This document shows positions 1 to 10,130 of a stretch of DNA of 49,674 nt, one piece after another (the first letter of the stretch is position 1; every line of letters starts with the position of its first letter). The notes below the pieces were generated by a model. It was not told where the DNA came from and ran no database searches. It was given only the letters and a program-made list of their open reading frames with translations. The position numbers and the translations under genes were made by a program. The stretch is from Mycolicibacter sinensis (lineage in GTDB: Bacteria > Actinomycetota > Actinomycetes > Mycobacteriales > Mycobacteriaceae), in the NCBI RefSeq assembly GCF_001667945.1, contig NZ_LZJK01000064.1:1-49674 (forward strand), given 5' to 3'.

Positions 1-291
1 GCAGTGGGCGGCACCGGCGGCACCTCCGGCACCGCCGGTGCCGCCATGGCCACCACCGCCGCCGTCCCCACCCACTCCGGCGTTGGGGATGCCCCCGGCG
101 CCCTCATGCCCGGCACCGCCACGACCGCCGTTTCCGCCGGCGCCGCCCACGCCGCCGTTGCCGGAATGGCTACCGCCGGCGCCGCCCGCACCCCCGGCAC
201 CGCCGTTACCGCCGTCAGCCCCGCCGACGCCGACAGTCAGACCGTTGGAGCCGTCTCCGCCGGCGCCGCCCGCGCCTCCGGCGCCGCCGGC
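1..291 (-). CDS. PGRS-type glycine-rich repeat fragment on the minus strand
   Basis: On the minus strand this segment reads as uninterrupted Gly-Gly-X/Asn-Gly-Gly repeats (for example GGAGGNGGRGGAG and GVGGDGGGGGHGG), the signature of PE-PGRS proteins. On the plus strand the same bases give an Ala/Thr/Pro-rich reading with no PGRS pattern, so the coding strand here is minus. No PE domain, start or stop is present, so it is an internal piece. At about 291 the PGRS coding strand changes to plus. The piece could be part of a second PGRS gene, or part of the downstream gene joined the wrong way round by assembly. Function of PGRS proteins is not inferable from this fragment. Confidence 0.45.
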
Positions 292-924
292 CATGGGGGC
301 GCCGGCGGCAATGGCGGAACCGGTGGCGCCGGTGGTGCCGGCGGCGTCGGTTCGACAGTGGTTTCCGCCGGTGACGGCGGCAGCGGGGGCCACGGCGGCA
401 ATGCCGGCGCGGGTGGGCAGGGCGGTATCTCCGCCCACGGCACCGACGGCAACGGCGGCCGGGGCGGCACCGGTGGTGGCGGCGGCGTGGGCGGCAACGG
501 TGCCGTCGGTGCCCGGGGCGCCGTGGTCAACCAGTCCGGTACCACCGGCGGCAGCGGGGGCACCGGGGGTGCCGGCGGCAATGGCGGCGACGGTGGGGCG
601 TCAACCGGAGCGGTGGGCGGCAACGCCGGCGACGGCGGTAAGGGCGGCACCGGCGGTGGCGGTGGCACCGGCGGTGCCGGCTACGGGGGCACCCTCTTCC
701 CCGGCGCGGGGGGTGACGGTGGGACCGGTGGGATCGGTGGCGCCAGCGGCGACGGCGGCAACGGCGGAGCCGGGGTGACCGGCGGCAGCGCAGGCAGCGG
801 GCCGCAGGGCGGCGCCGGTGGTGCCGGCGGCGAGGCCGGCAGTGGCGCGCACGGCGAACCCGACGGCCAGACCGGCGCCCCGGGAGCCGGCGGCGCCCCG
901 GGCCGGGCCGGCCTCCCGGGTTAG
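292..924 (+). CDS. PE-PGRS family protein, C-terminal PGRS region (5' end missing)
   Basis: About 210 codons of Gly-Gly-Ala/Gly-Gly-Asn repeats, ending in a short non-repetitive tail rich in Gly, Ala and Pro and a TAG stop. PE-PGRS proteins are mycobacterial surface or secreted proteins with an N-terminal PE domain of about 100 residues; that domain is absent here. The open frame continues upstream to position 4, but upstream of about 291 the PGRS pattern lies on the other strand, so the in-frame extension is probably not this gene. The stop overlaps the encapsulin stop by 4 bases in convergent orientation. A short inverted repeat (gccgccggc 283-291, gccggcggc 301-309) sits at the strand switch. 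Confidence 0.6.
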   Translation, partial: HGGAGGNGGTGGAGGAGGVGSTVVSAGDGGSGGHGGNAGAGGQGGISAHGTDGNGGRGGTGGGGGVGGNGAVGARGAVVNQSGTTGGSGGTGGAGGNGGDGGASTGAVGGNAGDGGKGGTGGGGGTGGAGYGGTLFPGAGGDGGTGGIGGASGDGGNGGAGVTGGSAGSGPQGGAGGAGGEAGSGAHGEPDGQTGAPGAGGAPGRAGLPG

Positions 925-1718
925 CAGGTCAAGGCGACCGCGGCTTCGGCGGTGTAGCACAGGAACGTACATGTCTCCTGCAGGTACAGCTGCACGTTCT
1001 CGGCGTCGTGCGACAGGTAACCGATCGACACGTCGGTGCCCAGGCGCAAGTCGAAGTCGCCGCCGCGGGTGGTCAGCACGAATGCGCCGTCGATCGCCGG
1101 CGCCCAGATGATGTCGCCGGTGACCAGCCGGCGCAGGTGCTCGCGGATCGGGTAGCCGTGATCGGAGGTTTCGCTGACCTTGGTGTAGGCATCGGCCGAC
1201 AGCAGCACCGAATACGGGCCGTCCACCCCGGCCAGTCGCAGCGCCGACAGCGCCTGGCTGATCGCGTCCGGGATGTCCCGCGGATCCTCCGGCAGGGGCA
1301 GCGGCGCATTCGAACTCGCGTTGCGGATGCCCTCCACCGAAGCGGCGGGGTAGCCCCCGAAGATGATCTGGTCCTCGGCGAATGCCAGCTTCTTGGCCGC
1401 GTCCTTCACCGGGTCCCAGTCGGCGTCCTGTGAGCCCCGCTCGACATCGTCGATCTCCGCCCGCGACAGCGTGAACGGAACCCGCAGGCGCACCAGCGGT
1501 TTGCTGTCGCGCAGGTGCGCTTCCACCCCATCGGCCGGGGCGCCGATCCCGGTCAGCCGACCGGTGCCCACCGCGGCGGCCGTCGGACCGGCCGGTTCGC
1601 TCACGTCGACGACCCGGCGCCCGGCGATGTGCCGCTTGAATGTCCGGGCCGCCTCCTGCTCGATGTCGGCCCAGGCCGCGTCGGTGACCGGGGCCAGATC
1701 GCGATACAGGTTGTTCAT
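921..1718 (-). CDS. cfp29: Encapsulin nanocompartment shell protein (Cfp29 type)
   Basis: A 265-residue protein, the family's usual length, starting [10 protein letters not shown]. It has the HK97-like encapsulin core: the N-terminal helix with W-x-D-I-E-x-E-A, the segment REEL-like VRLRVPF, the F-x-G-x3-A-S-V-E-G-I region and the C-terminal axial domain (GTDVSIGYLSHD). Encapsulins assemble into icosahedral shells that enclose a cargo enzyme. The cargo gene, a DyP peroxidase, lies immediately upstream with an ATGA overlap, so the two are translationally coupled. The start is fixed by that overlap. Homologous to CFP29/Rv0798c of M. tuberculosis by family and gene order. Confidence 0.95.
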   Translation of the reverse strand: MNNLYRDLAPVTDAAWADIEQEAARTFKRHIAGRRVVDVSEPAGPTAAAVGTGRLTGIGAPADGVEAHLRDSKPLVRLRVPFTLSRAEIDDVERGSQDADWDPVKDAAKKLAFAEDQIIFGGYPAASVEGIRNASSNAPLPLPEDPRDIPDAISQALSALRLAGVDGPYSVLLSADAYTKVSETSDHGYPIREHLRRLVTGDIIWAPAIDGAFVLTTRGGDFDLRLGTDVSIGYLSHDAENVQLYLQETCTFLCYTAEAAVALTC

Positions 1719-2731
1719 TGCGAATTTCCTTTCAGGCTGCCGATATTCAGTGAGCCGTCAACGGTGGGCTCGACGGGCTCAGCCGGGGTCGGAGCCGCCG
1801 AGCCGGGGAGCGGCGGCGGATCGTCGAGGAAGTCGGCGGTGGGGGTGAAGAACAGTCCGCCGGTGATCGCGGTGGAGAAGTCCAGGATCCGGTCGGTGTT
1901 GCCGGGCGGGTCACCGAAGAACATGTTGCGCAGCATCTGCTCGGTGATCTCCGGGCTGCGCGCGTAGGCGATGTAGTAGGTGCCGGACCCGCCGTCGCCC
2001 ACCGTGCCGAACGGCATGTTGTGCCGCACGATATCCAGCTCGTTGCCGTCCTCGTCGGTGATCACGTTCAGCGCGATGTGCGAGTTGGCCGGCTTCACCG
2101 CGTCGTCGAACTCGAGGTCGTCGGCCTTGGTGCGGCCGATCACCCGCTCCTGTTCGGTGACCGGCAGCGCTTCCCAGGCGGCCATGTCGTGCAGGTACTT
2201 CTGGACGTGCACGTAGGACCCGCCGGCGAAGTCCGGGTCCTCGTCGCCGACGGCGGTGGCGGCCAGCGCCTCGTCGCCGACCGGGTTCTCGGTGCCGTCG
2301 ACGAAGCCGAGCAGGTCGCGATTGTCGAAGAACCGGAAGCCGTGCACCTCGTCGACCACGGTGATCGCACCGGCCATCGCCTTGACGATGCGGCCCGCGA
2401 GCTCGAAGCAGACGTCCAACGTCTCGCCCTTGACGTGGAACAGCAGATCCCCCGGGGTGGCCGGCGCGGTGTGCCGGGGGCCAACCAGCTCGACGAACGG
2501 ATGCAGCTGCGCCGGGCGGGGACCGGTGAACAACCGGTCCCAGGCGTCCGAGCCGATCGAGGTCACCAGTGACAGCCGCTTGCTCGGGTCACGAAAGCCG
2601 ATCGCCCGGGCGAAACCCGCCAGCTCCGGCAACGCCTCGTGGACGGTGGGCTCACCGCCCTCATCGATGGTGGCGACCAGGAAAATAGCCGCACAGGTCA
2701 GGGGAGCGGTGACGGGCTGAACGGACGGCAC
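1715..2731 (-). CDS. Dye-decolourising peroxidase (DyP), encapsulin cargo
   Basis: A 338-residue heme peroxidase from a GTG start at 2731; longer readings run into the divergent pepC gene and lack family similarity. The DyP motif GFVDG is present (catalytic Asp145), with the likely proximal heme ligand His218 (PANSH) and distal Arg236 (IVRHNMPFG). The C-terminus ends [12 protein letters not shown] (about 325-336), matching the encapsulin targeting peptide that docks cargo inside the shell. A Pro/Ala/Glu-rich linker (about 305-324) joins it to the enzyme. It oxidises substrates with hydrogen peroxide; the encapsulated form is linked to oxidative stress in mycobacteria. First gene of a two-gene operon with the shell protein. 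Confidence 0.95.
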   Translation of the reverse strand: MPSVQPVTAPLTCAAIFLVATIDEGGEPTVHEALPELAGFARAIGFRDPSKRLSLVTSIGSDAWDRLFTGPRPAQLHPFVELVGPRHTAPATPGDLLFHVKGETLDVCFELAGRIVKAMAGAITVVDEVHGFRFFDNRDLLGFVDGTENPVGDEALAATAVGDEDPDFAGGSYVHVQKYLHDMAAWEALPVTEQERVIGRTKADDLEFDDAVKPANSHIALNVITDEDGNELDIVRHNMPFGTVGDGGSGTYYIAYARSPEITEQMLRNMFFGDPPGNTDRILDFSTAITGGLFFTPTADFLDDPPPLPGSAAPTPAEPVEPTVDGSLNIGSLKGNSQ

Positions 2732-2783
2732 GGTATCGACCCTAACGCCCCCACCGACGTCCAGATGCGAAAGACTTGAGCCC

Positions 2784-4040
2784 ATGGCGGCCACCGCAAC
2801 CGGATTATGCGAGTTCATCGACGCCTCACCGTCGCCGTTTCACGCCTGCGTGACCGTGGCCGAACGGCTGCGCGCCGCCGGCTACACCGCGGTCGCAGAG
2901 ACCGACCGCTGGCCGCAGCAGCCCGGGCGGTACTTCACGATCCGGGCCGGGTCGGTGGTGGCCTGGGACAGTTCTGAGCAGGGTGGCACCGATGCCGCGT
3001 TCCGGATCATCGGCGCGCACACCGACAGCCCGAACCTGCGGGTCAAGCAGCATCCGGCCCGGGAGGTGGCCGGTTGGCAGCTGGTGGCGTTGGCGCCGTA
3101 CGGCGGTGCCTGGCTGAACTCCTGGCTGGACCGCGACCTGGGCGTCAGCGGGCGGCTGTCGGTGCGTGACGGGTCTCACCAGCTGGTCCGCGTCGACGAG
3201 CCGATCCTGCGGGTGCCGCAGCTGGCGATCCACCTGGCCGAGGATCGCGCAGCAGTCAAGCTGGACCCCCAGCGGCACCTGAACGCGGTCTGGGCCGCCG
3301 GCGGCGCGCCCCGGGACTTCCTGGGCTACGTGGCCGAACGCGCCGGCGTGCAGCGGCGCGACGTGCTCGGGTTGGACCTGATGACCCACGACCTGGCGCC
3401 GTCGGCGGTGACCGGGGCGGGCCAGGACTTCGTCAGCGCGCCGCGGCTGGACAACCAGGCCAGCTGCTACGCCGGCCTGGAAGCGCTGCTGTCCGCGCGG
3501 GGCGGCCGCTACCTGCCGGTGCTGGCGCTGTTCGACCACGAGGAAGTCGGCTCGACGTCGGATCACGGCGCCGGCTCGGAGCTGCTGCTGACCGTGCTGG
3601 AGCGGATCACGCTGGCCGCCGGCGGGGATCGGGAGGACTTTCTGCGCCGGCTGGCCGGCTCGACGCTGGCGTCGGCGGACATGGCCCATGCCACCCACCC
3701 CAACTACCCGGACCGTCACGAACCGGGCCATCAGATCGCGATCAATGCCGGGCCGGTGCTCAAGGTGCAACCGAACCTGCGCTACGCCACCGACGGCCGC
3801 ACCGCCGCCACCTTCGCGCTGGCCTGCGACCAGGCCGGAGTGGCGCTGCAGCGCTACGAGCACCGGGCCGACCTGCCGTGCGGGTCGACCATCGGTCCGA
3901 TGAGCGCCGCGCGCACCGGCATCCCCACCGTCGACGTGGGCGCCCCGCAGTTGGCCATGCATTCGGCGCGCGAGCTGATGGGTGCGCACGACGTCGCCTC
4001 CTACGCGGCCGCCCTGACCGCCTTCCTGGCGCCCGACTGA
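2784..4040 (+). CDS. pepC: M18 family metallo-aminopeptidase (PepC-like)
   Basis: 418 residues. Di-metal peptidase motifs of family M18 appear in order: [10 protein letters not shown] (His79, Asp81), SAPRLDNQ (bridging Asp), FDHEEVGS (catalytic Glu and metal Glu), [12 protein letters not shown] (metal Asp) and the C-terminal AMHSARE (metal His). The enzyme removes N-terminal residues, in this family often acidic ones, in the cytoplasm. It is divergent from the DyP gene with about 50 bases between the starts, so the two promoters must lie close together. Equivalent to Rv0800 by gene order. The start ATG at 2784 gives the expected N-terminal [10 protein letters not shown] motif close to residue 11. 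Confidence 0.93.
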   Translation: MAATATGLCEFIDASPSPFHACVTVAERLRAAGYTAVAETDRWPQQPGRYFTIRAGSVVAWDSSEQGGTDAAFRIIGAHTDSPNLRVKQHPAREVAGWQLVALAPYGGAWLNSWLDRDLGVSGRLSVRDGSHQLVRVDEPILRVPQLAIHLAEDRAAVKLDPQRHLNAVWAAGGAPRDFLGYVAERAGVQRRDVLGLDLMTHDLAPSAVTGAGQDFVSAPRLDNQASCYAGLEALLSARGGRYLPVLALFDHEEVGSTSDHGAGSELLLTVLERITLAAGGDREDFLRRLAGSTLASADMAHATHPNYPDRHEPGHQIAINAGPVLKVQPNLRYATDGRTAATFALACDQAGVALQRYEHRADLPCGSTIGPMSAARTGIPTVDVGAPQLAMHSARELMGAHDVASYAAALTAFLAPD

Positions 4041-4063
4041 GCCGAAATCGGTGCCATACACTC

Positions 4064-6358
4064 ATGCCTGTGACGTCCCCGACCACGCTCGACACCGTCG
4101 AACACGCCGCGGCCACCCCCGATCACCCGCAACCGTTTGCCGAGCTGGGCCTCAAAGACGACGAGTACCAGCGCATCCGCGACATCCTGGGCCGCCGTCC
4201 CACCGACGCCGAGCTGGCCATGTACTCGGTGATGTGGAGTGAGCACTGCTCCTACAAGTCGTCCAAGGTGCACCTGCGCTACTTCGGTGAGACCACCACC
4301 GACGAGATGCGCAAGGCCATGCTGGCCGGCATCGGGGAGAACGCCGGCGTGGTCGACATCGGCGACGGCTGGGCGGTGACCTTCAAGGTGGAGTCGCACA
4401 ACCACCCGTCGTATGTGGAGCCCTATCAGGGCGCGGCCACCGGGGTGGGCGGGATCGTGCGCGACATCATGGCGATGGGCGCCCGCCCGATAGCGGTGAT
4501 GGACCAGCTGCGCTTCGGCGCCGCCGACGCACCCGACACCCGCCGGGTGCTCGACGGGGTGGTGCGCGGCATCGGCGGCTACGGCAACTCCCTGGGGCTG
4601 CCCAACATCGGCGGCGAAACGGTCTTCGACGCCTGCTACGCCGGCAACCCACTGGTCAACGCGCTGTGTGTCGGTGTGCTCAAGAAAGAAGACCTGCATC
4701 TGGCGTTCGCGTCGGGCACCGGCAACAAGATCATCCTGTTCGGGGCGCGCACCGGCCTGGACGGCATCGGCGGGGTCTCGGTGCTGGCGTCGGACACCTT
4801 CGGCGGGGATGAAACCGGTTCCGGCAGAAAGAAACTGCCGTCGGTTCAGGTCGGCGACCCGTTCACCGAGAAGGTGCTCATCGAGTGCTGCCTGGAGCTG
4901 TACGCAGCCGGGCTGGTGGTCGGTATCCAGGACCTCGGCGGCGCCGGGTTATCCTGCGCCACTTCCGAATTGGCGTCCGCCGGTGACGGCGGCATGGCGA
5001 TCGAGCTGGACAAGGTACCGCTGCGCGCGGCGAACATGACCCCGGCCGAGGTGCTCTCCAGTGAGTCGCAGGAGCGCATGTGCGCGGTGGTGGCCCCGGA
5101 GAACGTGGAGGCCTTCATGGCGGTGTGCGCCAAGTGGGATGTGCTGGCCACCGTGATCGGTGAGGTCACCGACGGCGACCGGCTGCAGATCACCTGGCAC
5201 GGCCAGACCGTCGTCGACGTCCCGCCGCGCACGGTGGCCCACGAGGGCCCGATCTATCACCGCCCGGTGGCCCGCCCGACCACCCAGGACGCGCTCAACG
5301 CCGACCGCTCGGACACGCTGCCGCGGCCGGTCACCGGTGAGCAGCTGCGCGCGACGCTGCTTGCGCTGCTTTCCAGTCCGCACCTGTGCAGCCGGGCGTT
5401 CATCACCGAGCAGTACGACCGCTACGTGCGCGGCAACACCGTGCTGGCCGAGCACGCCGACGGCGGGATGCTGCGCATCGACGAGGAATCCCGGCGCGGA
5501 ATCGCCATCTCCACCGACGCCTCGGGGCGCTACACCAAGCTGGACCCCTACACCGGTGCCCAGTTGGCGCTGGCTGAGGCGTACCGCAACGTGGCCGTCA
5601 CCGGTGCCACCCCGATCGCTGTCACCAACTGCTTGAACTTCGGGTCCCCGGAAGATCCCGGGGTGATGTGGCAGTTCGCCGAGGCGGTGCGCGGGCTGGC
5701 GGATGGCTGTGCGGCCCTGGGGATTCCGGTCACCGGCGGCAACGTGAGCTTCTACAACCAGACCGGCGCGACGCCGATCCACCCCACCCCGGTGGTCGGG
5801 GTGCTCGGTGTCATCGACGACGTGGAACGCCGGCTGCCGTCGGCGTTCGGCGTCGAACCGGGTGAGACGCTGATGTTGCTCGGTGACACCCGCGACGAGT
5901 TCGACGGCTCCATCTGGGCGCAGGTCACCGCCGACCACCTGGGCGGGTTGCCCCCGAAAGTCGATCTGGAGCGCGAGAAGCTGCTCGCCGAGGTGCTGTG
6001 TGCGGCATCGCGCGACGGATTGGTCTCCGGGGCGCATGATCTGAGTGAGGGCGGCTTCATCCAGGCCGTGGTCGAATCGGCGATCGCCGGCGAAACCGGT
6101 TGCCGCATCGTGCTTCCCGAAGATGCAGATCCGTTCGTCTTGTTGTTCTCCGAGTCGGCGGGGCGGGCACTGGTCGCGGTGCCCCGCACCGAGGAGAGCC
6201 GGTTTACGGCGATGTGCGAGGCCCGCGGGCTGCCGATCACGCGCGTCGGCGTGGTCGACCATGGCTCCGCGGAGGTGGAGGTTCAGGGCCAGTTCAGTGT
6301 GTCGCTGGCGGAACTGCGCAGCACATCCGAGGCGGTGCTGCCGGGGATCTTCGGATAG
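4064..6358 (+). CDS. purL: Phosphoribosylformylglycinamidine synthase, large subunit PurL
   Basis: 764 residues from ATG 4064 (GTG 4070 is an alternative). Small-type PurL catalyses the ATP-dependent conversion of FGAR to FGAM in purine synthesis, with PurQ and PurS supplied from elsewhere. The N-terminal [15 protein letters not shown] segment carries the conserved His, followed by the AIRS-like ATP-binding halves with [19 protein letters not shown] and, in the second half, GGNVSFYN and HDLSEGG. An upstream in-frame extension to 3878 overlaps pepC and is not conserved. The position, just after pepC and before purF/purM, is the mycobacterial arrangement. Two small genes expected between pepC and purL in M. 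tuberculosis (Rv0801, Rv0802c) are absent. Confidence 0.97.
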   Translation: MPVTSPTTLDTVEHAAATPDHPQPFAELGLKDDEYQRIRDILGRRPTDAELAMYSVMWSEHCSYKSSKVHLRYFGETTTDEMRKAMLAGIGENAGVVDIGDGWAVTFKVESHNHPSYVEPYQGAATGVGGIVRDIMAMGARPIAVMDQLRFGAADAPDTRRVLDGVVRGIGGYGNSLGLPNIGGETVFDACYAGNPLVNALCVGVLKKEDLHLAFASGTGNKIILFGARTGLDGIGGVSVLASDTFGGDETGSGRKKLPSVQVGDPFTEKVLIECCLELYAAGLVVGIQDLGGAGLSCATSELASAGDGGMAIELDKVPLRAANMTPAEVLSSESQERMCAVVAPENVEAFMAVCAKWDVLATVIGEVTDGDRLQITWHGQTVVDVPPRTVAHEGPIYHRPVARPTTQDALNADRSDTLPRPVTGEQLRATLLALLSSPHLCSRAFITEQYDRYVRGNTVLAEHADGGMLRIDEESRRGIAISTDASGRYTKLDPYTGAQLALAEAYRNVAVTGATPIAVTNCLNFGSPEDPGVMWQFAEAVRGLADGCAALGIPVTGGNVSFYNQTGATPIHPTPVVGVLGVIDDVERRLPSAFGVEPGETLMLLGDTRDEFDGSIWAQVTADHLGGLPPKVDLEREKLLAEVLCAASRDGLVSGAHDLSEGGFIQAVVESAIAGETGCRIVLPEDADPFVLLFSESAGRALVAVPRTEESRFTAMCEARGLPITRVGVVDHGSAEVEVQGQFSVSLAELRSTSEAVLPGIFG

Positions 6359-6368
6359 CCGCACCGGC

Positions 6369-8099
6369 ATGGGGACCACGGTCGCACCGCGGGGCAGACA
6401 CCCGCTGCTGGTGTGGGCGTGGGGGCTGCTGCGGCTGAAGTTCGTCGGGGTGGCGTTCGGCGCCTTGTTCTTCTGCCTGTCGCTGACTCCGTCGCTGTTG
6501 CCGCGCGACTGGCTGTTCCAGGGGCTGATCGGCGGCATCAACGCTGCCTTCGGGTACGGGCTGGGCGTGGTGATCGGGGCGGTGGTCGACCGGCTCGTGC
6601 TGCGCGGTGCTCGGTGGTGGCCGCCGTCGCAGCGGGTGTTGTTCGCCCTGAAGGCGGCCGTGGTGGTGGCGGCGCCGACCGCATGCGTGCTGATGGTGAT
6701 TCCGGCCGCCGGCTGGCAACGGCAGGTGTCGGAGCTGCTGGGCATCGAGGGCCCGGCGACGCTGGGCTACCTGCGCACCCTCGGTCTCGCCATCGGTGTC
6801 GCCGCCGCCCTGGTGTCGGCGGTGCGCACCCTGATCGACGCCAGCCGGCTGGTGGCGCGCGCATTGATCCGGCGCTGGCACCTGCACAGCGAGGTCGCCC
6901 TGTTCATCGGCACCGCGATCGTCGTCGTCGTCCTGATCACCCTGATCAACGGGGTGCTGATCCGCGGGTTCTTCGCGGGTGCCAGCGCGGTGTTTCAGCC
7001 GGAGAACAGCGCCACGCAGCCCTGGGCTATCCAGCCCCAGCAGCCGGAGCGCTCCGGCAGCCCGGCGTCGCTGGCGCCATGGGAGACCCTGGGCAGCCAG
7101 GGCCGCAGCTTCGTCTCGGGGGGAGCGCACGCTGCCGAACTGAGCCGGATCAACGGGCGGCCGGCCCGCGAACCCATCCGCGTCTACGCCGGGCTGCACA
7201 GCGCCGGCGACGACCAGGCCCGGATGGAGCTGTTGGTCGACGAACTGGAACGCACGCACGCCTTCGACCGCCAGGTGCTGGTCGTGGTGCCGACCACCGG
7301 CACCGGTTGGGTCAATCCGGCCGCGGCCGACGCGCTGGAGATGCTCTACAACGGCGATAGCGCGATCGTCGCTGTGCAGTATTCCTATCTGCCGAGCTGG
7401 ATCTCGTTCCTGGCCGACCAGCGCAAGTCGATGGACTCCGGCCGGCTGCTGGTGCACACCATCGCCGAACGCTGGCAACGTCTGCCCGCCGAGCACCGGC
7501 CCAAGCTGGTGCTCTATGGGGAAAGCCTGGGGGCGATGGCCGGTCAGGCCGCGTTCGACTGGCTGCCCGACATCGCCGAGATGGGGTTCGAGGCGGTGTT
7601 GTGGGTGGGCCCCCCGCAGGCCAGCCCACTATGGCACGCGCTGCTGGTGCGGCGCGATCCCGGCAGCACCGCAACGTTGCCCCGTTACGACAACGGCCGT
7701 ACCGTCCGGTTCTCCCAGGGCACGTTGCCCGCTGAGATCGCCCGGATCGCCGCGCCGCCGTGGCTGGGCACCCGGGTGCTGTTCCTGCAGCACGCCTCCG
7801 ACCCGGTGGTCTGGTGGTCGCCGGACCTGCTGTTCGCCCGGCCGGACTGGCTGACCGAGCCGCCCGGCCCGGACCGTACCGCGTCCATGCGCTGGTATCC
7901 GGTGGTGACGTTCTGGCAGGTCAGCGCCGACTTGGCGCACGGCGAGTCGATGCCGACCGGGCACGGGCACAATTACGCGGACACCATCCTGGACGGCTGG
8001 GTGGCCGTGCTGCCGCCGGACGGGTGGCAGCCGCAGGACACCGAGCGGATCCGGACCGCGTTGCGTGCGGCCCGGGGAACCGAAGGCCCGGTGTCCTAG
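6369..8099 (+). CDS. Membrane-anchored alpha/beta hydrolase (Abhydrolase_9 type)
   Basis: 576 residues from ATG 6369. The N-terminal ~205 residues hold several membrane segments (about 22-45, 55-75, 92-112, 135-155, 176-200). A linker rich in Gln/Pro/Ser is followed by an alpha/beta hydrolase domain with nucleophile elbow GESLG (Ser386), a probable acid in LQHASDPVVWW, and the likely catalytic His in TGHGHNY near the C-terminus. This architecture matches the actinobacterial Abhydrolase_9 and Abhydrolase_9_N families (for example Rv1069c). The substrate is unknown; a lipid or ester at the membrane is plausible. It starts 11 bases after purL, so it is probably co-transcribed with it. Confidence 0.85.
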   Translation: MGTTVAPRGRHPLLVWAWGLLRLKFVGVAFGALFFCLSLTPSLLPRDWLFQGLIGGINAAFGYGLGVVIGAVVDRLVLRGARWWPPSQRVLFALKAAVVVAAPTACVLMVIPAAGWQRQVSELLGIEGPATLGYLRTLGLAIGVAAALVSAVRTLIDASRLVARALIRRWHLHSEVALFIGTAIVVVVLITLINGVLIRGFFAGASAVFQPENSATQPWAIQPQQPERSGSPASLAPWETLGSQGRSFVSGGAHAAELSRINGRPAREPIRVYAGLHSAGDDQARMELLVDELERTHAFDRQVLVVVPTTGTGWVNPAAADALEMLYNGDSAIVAVQYSYLPSWISFLADQRKSMDSGRLLVHTIAERWQRLPAEHRPKLVLYGESLGAMAGQAAFDWLPDIAEMGFEAVLWVGPPQASPLWHALLVRRDPGSTATLPRYDNGRTVRFSQGTLPAEIARIAAPPWLGTRVLFLQHASDPVVWWSPDLLFARPDWLTEPPGPDRTASMRWYPVVTFWQVSADLAHGESMPTGHGHNYADTILDGWVAVLPPDGWQPQDTERIRTALRAARGTEGPVS

Positions 8100-8123
8100 G
8101 CGGCCCGGCATACCCTGAGGCAC

Positions 8124-8513
8124 ATGCCCGCAGCAGTCGACCCGGCGCAGACCCGCCAAGCCGTCCTGGCGCTCGCCGAGTGGCTGCGCGACGAGCGCCT
8201 GCCCGCCCCGGACCGCCCCGCGCTGGCCGCCGCGGTCCGCCTGACCGCGCGCACCCTGGCCGCGCTGGCCCCGGGCGCCAGCGTCGAAGTGCGGGTGCCG
8301 CCGTTCGTGGCCGTGCAGTGCATCGCCGGGCCGCGACACACCCGCGGCACCCCGCCGAACGTCGTCGAAACCGATCCGCGCAGCTGGCTGCTGTTGGTCG
8401 CCGGGCTGCTTTCGCCGGGCGCGGCGACCGCCGCCGGAAAGCTGCGGTTGTCGGGCTCGCGGGCCGGCGAGATCGCCGAGTGGCTGCCGTTGGTGAAACT
8501 CGGCGCAGATTGA
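8124..8513 (+). CDS. Sterol carrier family protein (small, cytoplasmic)
   Basis: 129 residues. The C-terminal half contains PNVVETDPRSWLLLVAG and KLRLSGSRAGEIAEWLPL, typical of the actinobacterial protein found just before purF (Rv0807-like) and annotated as a sterol-carrier-like fold. The N-terminal part is an Ala-rich helical region with RLTARTLAALAPG. It probably binds a hydrophobic ligand or acts as a small scaffold, but no function is established. It sits 24 bases after the hydrolase gene and 50 bases before purF, in the same direction. Confidence 0.7.
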   Translation: MPAAVDPAQTRQAVLALAEWLRDERLPAPDRPALAAAVRLTARTLAALAPGASVEVRVPPFVAVQCIAGPRHTRGTPPNVVETDPRSWLLLVAGLLSPGAATAAGKLRLSGSRAGEIAEWLPLVKLGAD

Positions 8514-8563
8514 CCGTAGACTGAACGCTGTCATCTACGCGCGCCCCCGGGAGCAGACACAAC

Positions 8564-10081
8564 GTGCTTGACCAGCAGGCGGAAGACCCTGAAAACCCGC
8601 CCCGCGAAGAATGCGGTGTCTTCGGTGTCTGGGCTCCCGGTGAAGAAGTAGCGAAGCTCACATATTACGGCCTGTATGCGCTGCAGCACCGCGGCCAGGA
8701 GGCCGCCGGGATCGCGGTCGGCGACGGCTCGCAGGTGCTGGTGTTCAAGGATCTCGGCCTGGTCAGCCAGGTATTCGAGGAGCAGACGCTGGCGGCGATG
8801 TCGGGCCACGTGGCGATCGGACACTGCCGCTATTCCACCACCGGCGAAACCACCTGGGAGAACGCCCAGCCGGTGTTCCGCAACACCGCGGCCGGCACCG
8901 GGGTGGCGCTGGGCCACAACGGCAACCTGGTCAACACCACCGAACTGGCCGGCCGCGCCCGCGAACTGGGCCTGCTCGACACCCGCCGTCCCGGCGTCGC
9001 CACCACCGACTCCGACATCCTGGGTGCGCTGCTGGCGCACGGGGCCGCCGATATCACCCTGGAGCAGGCGGCGCTGGAGCTGTTGCCGACGGCGCGCGGC
9101 GCCTTCTGCCTGACGTTCATGGACGAGAACACCCTCTACGCCGCCCGTGACCCGTGGGGGGTGCGGCCGTTGTCGCTGGGGCGGCTGGATCGCGGCTGGG
9201 TGGTCGCCTCCGAGACCGCCGCGCTCGACATCGTCGGCGCCTCGTTCGTCCGGGACATCGAGCCCGGTGAGCTGCTGGCGATCGACGCCGACGGGGTGCG
9301 CTCCACCCGGTTCGCCAACCCCACCCCCAAGGGCTGTGTGTTCGAGTACGTCTATCTGGCCCGGCCCGACAGCACCATCGGTGGCCGTTCGGTGCACGCC
9401 ACCCGGGTGGAGATCGGCCGGCGGCTGGCCCGCCAGCATCCGGTCGACGCCGACCTGGTCATCGGGGTGCCGGAGTCCGGCACCCCGGCCGCGGTCGGAT
9501 ACGCCCAGGAGTCCGGCATCGCCTACGGGCAGGGCCTGACCAAAAACGCCTATGTCGGACGGACGTTCATCCAGCCGTCGCAGACCATCCGCCAGCTCGG
9601 TATCCGACTCAAACTCAACCCGCTGCGGGAGATCATTCGCGGGAAGCGGCTCATCGTCGTCGACGACTCGATCGTGCGGGGCAACACCCAGCGGGCGCTG
9701 GTGCGGATGCTCCGGGAGGCCGGCGCGATCGAGGTGCACGTGCGGATCGCCTCCCCGCCGGTGAAGTGGCCGTGCTTCTACGGCATCGACTTCGCCTCGC
9801 CCGCCGAGCTGATCGCCAACGTCGTCGAGGACGAGGCCGAGATGCTCGAGGCGGTGCGCCGCGCCATCGGCGCGGACAGCCTGGGTTACGTCGGGCTGGA
9901 AGACATGATCGCGGCCACCGAGCAGCCCCGCTCGCGGCTGTGCAGTGCCTGCTTCGACGGCAACTATCCGATCGAGCTGCCCGGCGACAGTGCCCTGGGC
10001 AAGAACGTGGTCGAGCAGATGCTGGCCACCACCGCATTGCAGGCCGAGAGCGGCAATGATCCGGCGCTGAGCCAGCCCTAA
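8564..10081 (+). CDS. purF: Amidophosphoribosyltransferase PurF
   Basis: 505 residues from a GTG start. It commits PRPP to purine synthesis by transferring glutamine-derived ammonia. A 16-residue propeptide precedes the catalytic nucleophile Cys17 (EECGVFG), as in self-processed iron-sulfur PurF enzymes. The glutaminase domain (about 17-250) includes GHCRYSTTG and GHNGNL. The phosphoribosyltransferase domain carries the PRPP loop VVDDSIVRG. Cysteines for a structural [4Fe-4S] cluster are seen in GCVFEY, KWPCFYG and LCSACFDG. In related mycobacteria purM follows directly; here about 13.6 kb of other genes separate them. Confidence 0.97.
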   Translation: MLDQQAEDPENPPREECGVFGVWAPGEEVAKLTYYGLYALQHRGQEAAGIAVGDGSQVLVFKDLGLVSQVFEEQTLAAMSGHVAIGHCRYSTTGETTWENAQPVFRNTAAGTGVALGHNGNLVNTTELAGRARELGLLDTRRPGVATTDSDILGALLAHGAADITLEQAALELLPTARGAFCLTFMDENTLYAARDPWGVRPLSLGRLDRGWVVASETAALDIVGASFVRDIEPGELLAIDADGVRSTRFANPTPKGCVFEYVYLARPDSTIGGRSVHATRVEIGRRLARQHPVDADLVIGVPESGTPAAVGYAQESGIAYGQGLTKNAYVGRTFIQPSQTIRQLGIRLKLNPLREIIRGKRLIVVDDSIVRGNTQRALVRMLREAGAIEVHVRIASPPVKWPCFYGIDFASPAELIANVVEDEAEMLEAVRRAIGADSLGYVGLEDMIAATEQPRSRLCSACFDGNYPIELPGDSALGKNVVEQMLATTALQAESGNDPALSQP

Positions 10082-10130
10082 AGGCCGAACTTCCTTTCCC
10101 GGAGCCCCACGAGGCGATACCGCCGCCAGT

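Noticed and set aside
38..778. Pro-rich open frames on both strands across the PGRS region
   Set aside because: They are out-of-frame readings of GGN-repeat codons and have no start context or family similarity.
2826..4061. Long minus-strand open frame opposite pepC
   Set aside because: Antisense shadow of a high-GC gene; the plus-strand reading has all M18 motifs in order.
4949..6745. 598-codon minus-strand open frame opposite purL
   Set aside because: Low-complexity Arg/His/Gln-rich composition and no domain; purL on the plus strand is unmistakable.
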